From assembly GCA_035561515.1 (NCBI GenBank), contig DATMXP010000018.1, positions 168,681 to 232,680 of the forward strand: DNA of 64,000 nucleotides, written 5' to 3'. The stretch comes from Terriglobales bacterium (lineage in GTDB: Bacteria > Acidobacteriota > Terriglobia > Terriglobales > Acidobacteriaceae). Made by a program: the position numbers and the translations under genes. Shown here one piece after another: positions 59,735 to 64,000 of the stretch. The notes under the pieces are model-generated. The model did not search any database and was not told the origin of the DNA. It saw only the letters and a list, made by a program, of their open reading frames with translations. The first letter of the stretch is position 1. Each line of letters starts with the position of its first letter.

Positions 59735-62524
59735 ATGAAACGCGCCAACTTCGTTCACATAGTTGTAGTTTGCATCCTGATCGCATCTTTTGGCTGGGCA
59801 CAATCCGACTCACAGAAAGACAAGCCGCTGGGCTCAAATGAAGACCGAGTCCAAAGGCTCACTCTTTCTGCTACGAGAATCATCGAAGTACTCAACGAGC
59901 GCCCAGACGTGTTGGTAGAACTGAAGGCTCTGGCAGCAGAGAAGTTCGCCAAGCAAGGCGTGAACATTCAAGTGGCGGACATCACGGACGAAGAGTTGTT
60001 CAGACGGATCGGCTCGGACTCGACGCTACGTTCTACTATCTCCACATGGCTGGCGGCCCGTGGCTATGTTTCTAAGGCTGAGTTACAACCACTATCAGAT
60101 GATCTGGCGACGACTGACGTTCCCAGGGCACGCACCGCACCAAGCGAGTTCATTCGTTCCGAGCGATTGCAGTCGGATGCGCCAGATAGTGAGCCCCTTT
60201 CAGCTGATGATGTACCACGACCTACCCCGGCTCAACGTGCGATCAAGCTGAGTTCAAAGATCAAAGAGCCAAGAGCCCAGCGTGAGTCAGACTTAGAACC
60301 CCAGGTTCTCCGACGCGAGAGTCCTTACAACCTGATTGCGTTGCGCGACCTATATACGCAGATTCCGGAGCAACATGCGAAACTCCGGAGGTTTGGATCC
60401 GAGCTCTTCCTGCGCGATACTTTCCAACCGTCAACCTCAATGGATCTTCCGGCAGGGCCTGATTACGTCCTGGGTCCGGGCGATTCAATCGCGATCAGCA
60501 TCTGGGGCGGCGTTTCGCAAACTATCGCTAGAACAGTTGATCGCGAAGGAAAGCTGACGCTCCCGGAAGCCGGTCCCGTGGATGTGGTGGGAGTGACCCT
60601 GCAATCGGCTGAAAAACTGATTCAACAGAAACTAGAACCGCAATTTCGTAACGCGCGTGTGAGCGTGTCGCTTGCTCGGGTGAAGTCCGTGCGGGTGTAT
60701 GTCGTTGGCGATGTGCAGCGTCCAGGAGCCTACGACGTTAGCTCCCTTTCCACTCCGCTGAACGCGCTGTTTGCTGCGGGCGGTCCGACGGCAGTGGGCT
60801 CGCTGCGAGTCGTTCGCCATATGCGTGGAGATCGGCTTATCAAGGAAATTGATCTTTATGATCTCACGATACGTGGTGTCCGGGGTGACGTGGCGAGACT
60901 CGAGGCCGGAGACACAATCCTAGTTCCGCCAGCGGGAATGCAGGTGACGATATCGGGGATGGTGAAGAGGCCTGCGATTTATGAGATTAGAGACAAGGAC
61001 CGATCGCTGGATCAAATAGTCGACCTTGCAGGTGGCTTGCGAGTCGGGGCTTCACTGCAGGACATTCGCATCGAGCGAATCGAAGCGTCGGAACGTCGTG
61101 TGAACCTCAGCCTTACGGTTCCACCAAATGCAGATCCAATCGCGATGCGTCAAACGTTAGGCAATTTCATGGCGCAGGACGGCGACATCATCTCCATTGC
61201 GCCGGTGCTCGCATACAGTGAGAGAACGATCTATTTGGACGGTCATGTCTTCCGTCCTGGCAGGCAATCATTTCGCGACGGTATGAGCATCAACGATGTC
61301 ATCCGGTCCTATCAAGACCTCTTACCCGAACCTTCGGACCATGCAGAGATTGTCCGACTCGTTCCTCCCGACTTCCATCCCACCACGATCCAGTTCAGCC
61401 TGCGCGACGCGATGATAGGAAATGAATCAATTGAACTTCAGCCGTTCGATACCATCCGCATCTTCGGGCGTTATGAAGTTGACGCCCCGAAAGTGGCAGT
61501 GCGCGGCGAGGTAGTTCGTCCTGGAGAATATCCGATGGTAAGGGGCATGACAGCCGCAGCCCTCATCCGCGCCGCCGGCGGTTTCAAGCGAAGTGCCCTG
61601 AGAGAGAAGGCGGACATCGCGAGCTATGACCTGAAGGATGACAGAAAGGTGGCTGTCCGGCATGTGCCTTTCGCTGTGGGACGCGCTCTTGAAAACTCCG
61701 ATGCGGATATTCCGCTAAAGCCTGGTGACATCGTCACGATTTACCAGATCGCAGGCTGGAGCGAGATTGGAGCGTCGATAACGCTGAATGGCGAAGTGCA
61801 ATACCCGGGTTCTTACGGCATACAAGACGGTGAACGGTTGAGTTCCGTGATCCACCGTGCCGGGGGCTTTCGTACAGCTGCCTATCCTACCGGTGCCGTA
61901 CTCCAGCGGGTGCAGGTTCGTGAATTGCAGGAAAGAGGGAAGTTGGAACTCATCCGGCAAATTGAGGCGGCGTCAGCCAGCGCGAAGCCGCTTCCAACGA
62001 CGTCGCTTCAGGAGCAGGCAGGCCAGCTTCAACTCATCAGTCAACAACAGGAGCAGGTTCTCCAAAAGCTGCGAAGCCAGCCCGCCAGCGGACGCCTTGT
62101 TATCAACATCACAAGAGATGTCACATCTTGGGAAAATACACCTGCCGATGTGGAACTCCGCCCTGGCGACGACATAACCATTCCGAAGCGTCCTACGTTC
62201 GTCTTGATAAGCGGACAAGTAAGCAATCCTTCAGCCGTCACGTATTCGCCCGGAAAGAACGCGAAGTGGTACTTGCACCAGGCTGGCGGAGCAACCGAGC
62301 TAGCCCATAAGAAACAGATTTTCGTTGTGCGTGCAAACGGCACGGTACTCGCCAGAAATTCAGGATCAGACGTCGATGTGCTCGGCTATCGCATGGAACC
62401 AGGAGACGTGCTTGTTGTCCCGCAACGCATTCTGGGCGGGTCCACTGTCTGGCAGAGTCTGCTGAACACCGCCCAGTTCCTGTCGTCCGTTTCGATCACG
62501 GCCCGAATCGCTTCGTCCCTCTAG
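59735..62524 (+). CDS. Wza-like polysaccharide export protein with multiple SLBB domains (locus B)
   Basis: About 929 residues. The signal peptide (MKRANFVHIVVVCILIASFG) sits at the chosen ATG, with a GAGG ribosome binding site; the open frame starts earlier at 59663 inside the antiterminator gene. The Poly_export domain begins GPDYVLGPGDSIAISIWGG (about 245). SLBB-type repeats follow, with VRVYVVGDVQRPGAYDVSS at about 318 and later QVTISGMVKRPAIYEI, RTIYLDGHVFRPGRQ, PKVAVRGEVVRPGEYP and ASITLNGEVQYPGSYG. The domain order matches the locus A protein at 15608, but the sequences differ throughout, so this is an old duplication. It would form a second, separate export channel. Confidence 0.88.
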   Translation: MKRANFVHIVVVCILIASFGWAQSDSQKDKPLGSNEDRVQRLTLSATRIIEVLNERPDVLVELKALAAEKFAKQGVNIQVADITDEELFRRIGSDSTLRSTISTWLAARGYVSKAELQPLSDDLATTDVPRARTAPSEFIRSERLQSDAPDSEPLSADDVPRPTPAQRAIKLSSKIKEPRAQRESDLEPQVLRRESPYNLIALRDLYTQIPEQHAKLRRFGSELFLRDTFQPSTSMDLPAGPDYVLGPGDSIAISIWGGVSQTIARTVDREGKLTLPEAGPVDVVGVTLQSAEKLIQQKLEPQFRNARVSVSLARVKSVRVYVVGDVQRPGAYDVSSLSTPLNALFAAGGPTAVGSLRVVRHMRGDRLIKEIDLYDLTIRGVRGDVARLEAGDTILVPPAGMQVTISGMVKRPAIYEIRDKDRSLDQIVDLAGGLRVGASLQDIRIERIEASERRVNLSLTVPPNADPIAMRQTLGNFMAQDGDIISIAPVLAYSERTIYLDGHVFRPGRQSFRDGMSINDVIRSYQDLLPEPSDHAEIVRLVPPDFHPTTIQFSLRDAMIGNESIELQPFDTIRIFGRYEVDAPKVAVRGEVVRPGEYPMVRGMTAAALIRAAGGFKRSALREKADIASYDLKDDRKVAVRHVPFAVGRALENSDADIPLKPGDIVTIYQIAGWSEIGASITLNGEVQYPGSYGIQDGERLSSVIHRAGGFRTAAYPTGAVLQRVQVRELQERGKLELIRQIEAASASAKPLPTTSLQEQAGQLQLISQQQEQVLQKLRSQPASGRLVINITRDVTSWENTPADVELRPGDDITIPKRPTFVLISGQVSNPSAVTYSPGKNAKWYLHQAGGATELAHKKQIFVVRANGTVLARNSGSDVDVLGYRMEPGDVLVVPQRILGGSTVWQSLLNTAQFLSSVSITARIASSL

Positions 62525-62525
62525 A

Positions 62526-63812
62526 ATGTCGTCCTCACAATCAACAGCGCCCACTCGAGAAACCATTCATGTCACCACGCTGTTAGAGCGAGCCCAAAGC
62601 CGCGCGGCCTGGGTCGATAGAGTATTGCTGTTATGGGACAACCGAGGACTACTAGTCCGAGCGCTCGTCATCGCTATGGCGGGGAGCACGTTATTAGCAT
62701 TCTTAATACCAAAGCAATACGAATCGAAGGTCCGCCTTATGCCTCCGGAGCAGCAAGCGGGGACCGCGGCCATGCTCGCCGCGCTCTCGTCACGTGCGGT
62801 ACCCAGTGGGATGGGAGCGCTAGCGGGGACGCTACTTGGAATTCGGAATACTGGGGCAGTATTTGTCGATCTCCTACAGAGCGACACGGTTCGAGAGCAC
62901 ATAATCGAACGTTTCGACCTTCAGCGCGTGTACGGGAAACGCTACCGGGAAGACGCGCTCAAGAAGCTGTCAAGGCGAACTGACATCGACGAGGACCGGA
63001 AGAGTGGTGTCATTCGCGTAATCGTCACTGATACCGACCGCGCAAGGGCGCAGCAGATGGCGCGAGCGTATGTCGAGGAGTTGGACAAGCTTGTTGCGAC
63101 CGTCAACACCTCGGTCGCGCGACGAGAGCGGGAGTTTATCGAGCAAAGGCTCGCGAATGTACGGGAAGAGCTATCGCGATCGCAACAGGAGTTGAGCCAA
63201 TTCTCGAGTAAGAACTCCACTCTCGATATCAAGGAACAGACGCGTGCAATGGTGGAAGCCGGCGCAAAACTGCAGGGTGAGTTGATTGTCGCCAAGTCGG
63301 AACTGCAATCATTGCAGCAATTTTACGGGGATGCGAACGTGCGCGTACGAGCAGTGCGGGCACGTGTAGCTGAACTTCAAAGGCAGTTGGAAAAGCTTGG
63401 CGGGAATGCTGAGGCTGAGCAGGGAGTTCCCGCAGGCGCGCTGTATCCGCCTCTAAGACAATTGCCGGCACTGGGCGTCAAATGGGCAGATCTCTATAGG
63501 AATGTTCGCGTTCAGGAAACTGTTTTTGAACTTCTTACGCAGCAGTACGAACTAGCGCGGATCGAGGAGGCAAAAGCGATTCCGGTGGTTCGCGTCGTCG
63601 ATCCACCCAGTTGGCCGGAGAAGAAATCGTTTCCACCACGCCTCCTGATCATTCTGCTGAGTTCGATATCGAGTGTAGTGGTCACCGGCACTCTGCTAAT
63701 CGCACGACGTCAGTACAGCAACATGAGCCTGGAAGATCCCAGAAAGCTGATGGGAATCTATCTTTGGTCGGGCCTGAAATCCGATTTGCAGAGGATTCGC
63801 ATTCGCCGATGA
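62526..63812 (+). CDS. Wzz-type chain-length determinant (locus B)
   Basis: 428 residues. TM1 lies near 50-70 (ALVIAMAGSTLLAFLIP), followed by KQYESKVRLMPPEQQ. A long coiled-coil periplasmic domain has the segment ARREREFIEQRLANVREEL, also found in the locus A protein. TM2 lies near 375-400 after PSWPEKKSFPPRLLIIL. There is no kinase domain. It starts 1 bp after the SLBB gene stop and ends in an ATGA overlap with the flippase gene. It is paralogous to the protein at 19983, but here it follows the SLBB gene directly, without a Wzi gene. Confidence 0.88.
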   Translation: MSSSQSTAPTRETIHVTTLLERAQSRAAWVDRVLLLWDNRGLLVRALVIAMAGSTLLAFLIPKQYESKVRLMPPEQQAGTAAMLAALSSRAVPSGMGALAGTLLGIRNTGAVFVDLLQSDTVREHIIERFDLQRVYGKRYREDALKKLSRRTDIDEDRKSGVIRVIVTDTDRARAQQMARAYVEELDKLVATVNTSVARREREFIEQRLANVREELSRSQQELSQFSSKNSTLDIKEQTRAMVEAGAKLQGELIVAKSELQSLQQFYGDANVRVRAVRARVAELQRQLEKLGGNAEAEQGVPAGALYPPLRQLPALGVKWADLYRNVRVQETVFELLTQQYELARIEEAKAIPVVRVVDPPSWPEKKSFPPRLLIILLSSISSVVVTGTLLIARRQYSNMSLEDPRKLMGIYLWSGLKSDLQRIRIRR

Positions 63813-64000
63813 GAGTCAGAATCAGGGAAGTGATCGCGACGAATGGGATACGGGATGGCGTTGCGAATGGCGCGTACGGAGTCGCCGATTATCTTTCACA
63901 GCCTTTGATCATGTTTTGGGCAGCTCCCTTTTTGTTGCATACACTCGGAGCCGCGCAATACGGACTGTGGATGTTGATCATGGCTATCGTAGGAAGCGCG
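63809..64000 (+). CDS. Wzx-like polysaccharide flippase, N-terminal part (cut by window end)
   Basis: The first 64 codons of a gene that continues past the window. The N-terminus NGAYGVADYLSQPLIMFWAAPFLL and the following LGAAQYGLWMLIM match the corresponding start of the locus A flippase at 21985. It is identified by that similarity and by its position after the Wzz gene (ATGA overlap). In locus A a phosphoglycosyl transferase gene stands between the Wzz and flippase genes; here there is none. Confidence 0.78.
   Translation, partial: MRVRIREVIATNGIRDGVANGAYGVADYLSQPLIMFWAAPFLLHTLGAAQYGLWMLIMAIVGSA

Noticed and set aside
15608..63812. The two polysaccharide export heads as an assembly duplication
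   Set aside because: The paralogous proteins differ at most positions, and locus A has extra genes, so they are genuine old paralogues.
54078..64000. Exosortase/PEP-CTERM system
   Set aside because: No exosortase-like membrane protein and no PEP-CTERM sorting signal was found; the polysaccharide genes alone are not enough.
1..64000. rRNA, tRNA, insertion sequences, integrases or phage genes
   Set aside because: None was recognised on either strand; no transposase-like frame and no tRNA-like cloverleaf near gene borders was noticed.

Overview
The window is about 64 kb of bacterial chromosome with moderately high GC, dense operons and many 1-4 bp start/stop overlaps. Gene content points to an outer-membrane-bearing (diderm) soil-type bacterium. 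The combination of SLBB export proteins, Wzi-type porins, large two-partner adhesins, many porin/cupredoxin/cytochrome genes and B12-type radical SAM enzymes is most reminiscent of Acidobacteriota (Terriglobia, Koribacter-like). That assignment is an impression from gene content, not a database result. I saw no rRNA, tRNA, insertion sequence or CRISPR array.

Layout. 1-1240: the tail of a LacI-family regulator, a small exported protein with a recognisable promoter and operator, and a structured leader. 1241-14451: a two-partner secretion pair, a giant 3834-residue LktA-like filamentous exoprotein and its ShlB/FhaC transporter. 14474-15295 (minus): an exported Sel1-repeat protein. 15608-28455: exopolysaccharide locus A, ten co-directional genes for export (SLBB), outer-membrane assembly (Wzi), chain length (Wzz), initiating phosphoglycosyl transferase, flippase, polymerase/ligase, two glycosyltransferases, a GDP-mannose 3,5-epimerase and a WecG/TagA/CpsF transferase; a minus-strand methyltransferase lies convergent to it. 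29347-36055: a Cus/Czc-type heavy-metal efflux operon. 36158-37546 (minus): a di-haem cytochrome c. 37901-41891: an orphan sensor kinase, an outer-membrane barrel and a cupredoxin-like protein.

53956 down to 41888 (minus) is the most unusual part: a nine-gene, tightly coupled operon with four B12-type radical SAM proteins, one radical SAM/SPASM protein, two stand-alone methyltransferases, and a methyltransferase-amidohydrolase fusion (eight enzymes plus tandemly duplicated radical SAM copies make up the nine). Divergent from it are an HPr-kinase-like protein and a free-standing copy of only that kinase's N-terminal domain, then a porin, cytochrome c, CuA-type cupredoxin, cytochrome c and nucleotidyltransferase operon. 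Three direct TGAC repeats at an exact 11-bp period, with a -10-like element at nearly the same distance, precede both the radical SAM operon and the porin/cytochrome operon. This suggests one OmpR/PhoB-type regulator ties the two together. The product is unknown; no precursor peptide, NRPS, PKS or lasso cyclase is visible.

59170-64000: exopolysaccharide locus B, opened by a NusG/UpxY-type antiterminator and followed by diverged paralogues of the locus A SLBB protein, Wzz protein and flippase (the last cut by the window end).
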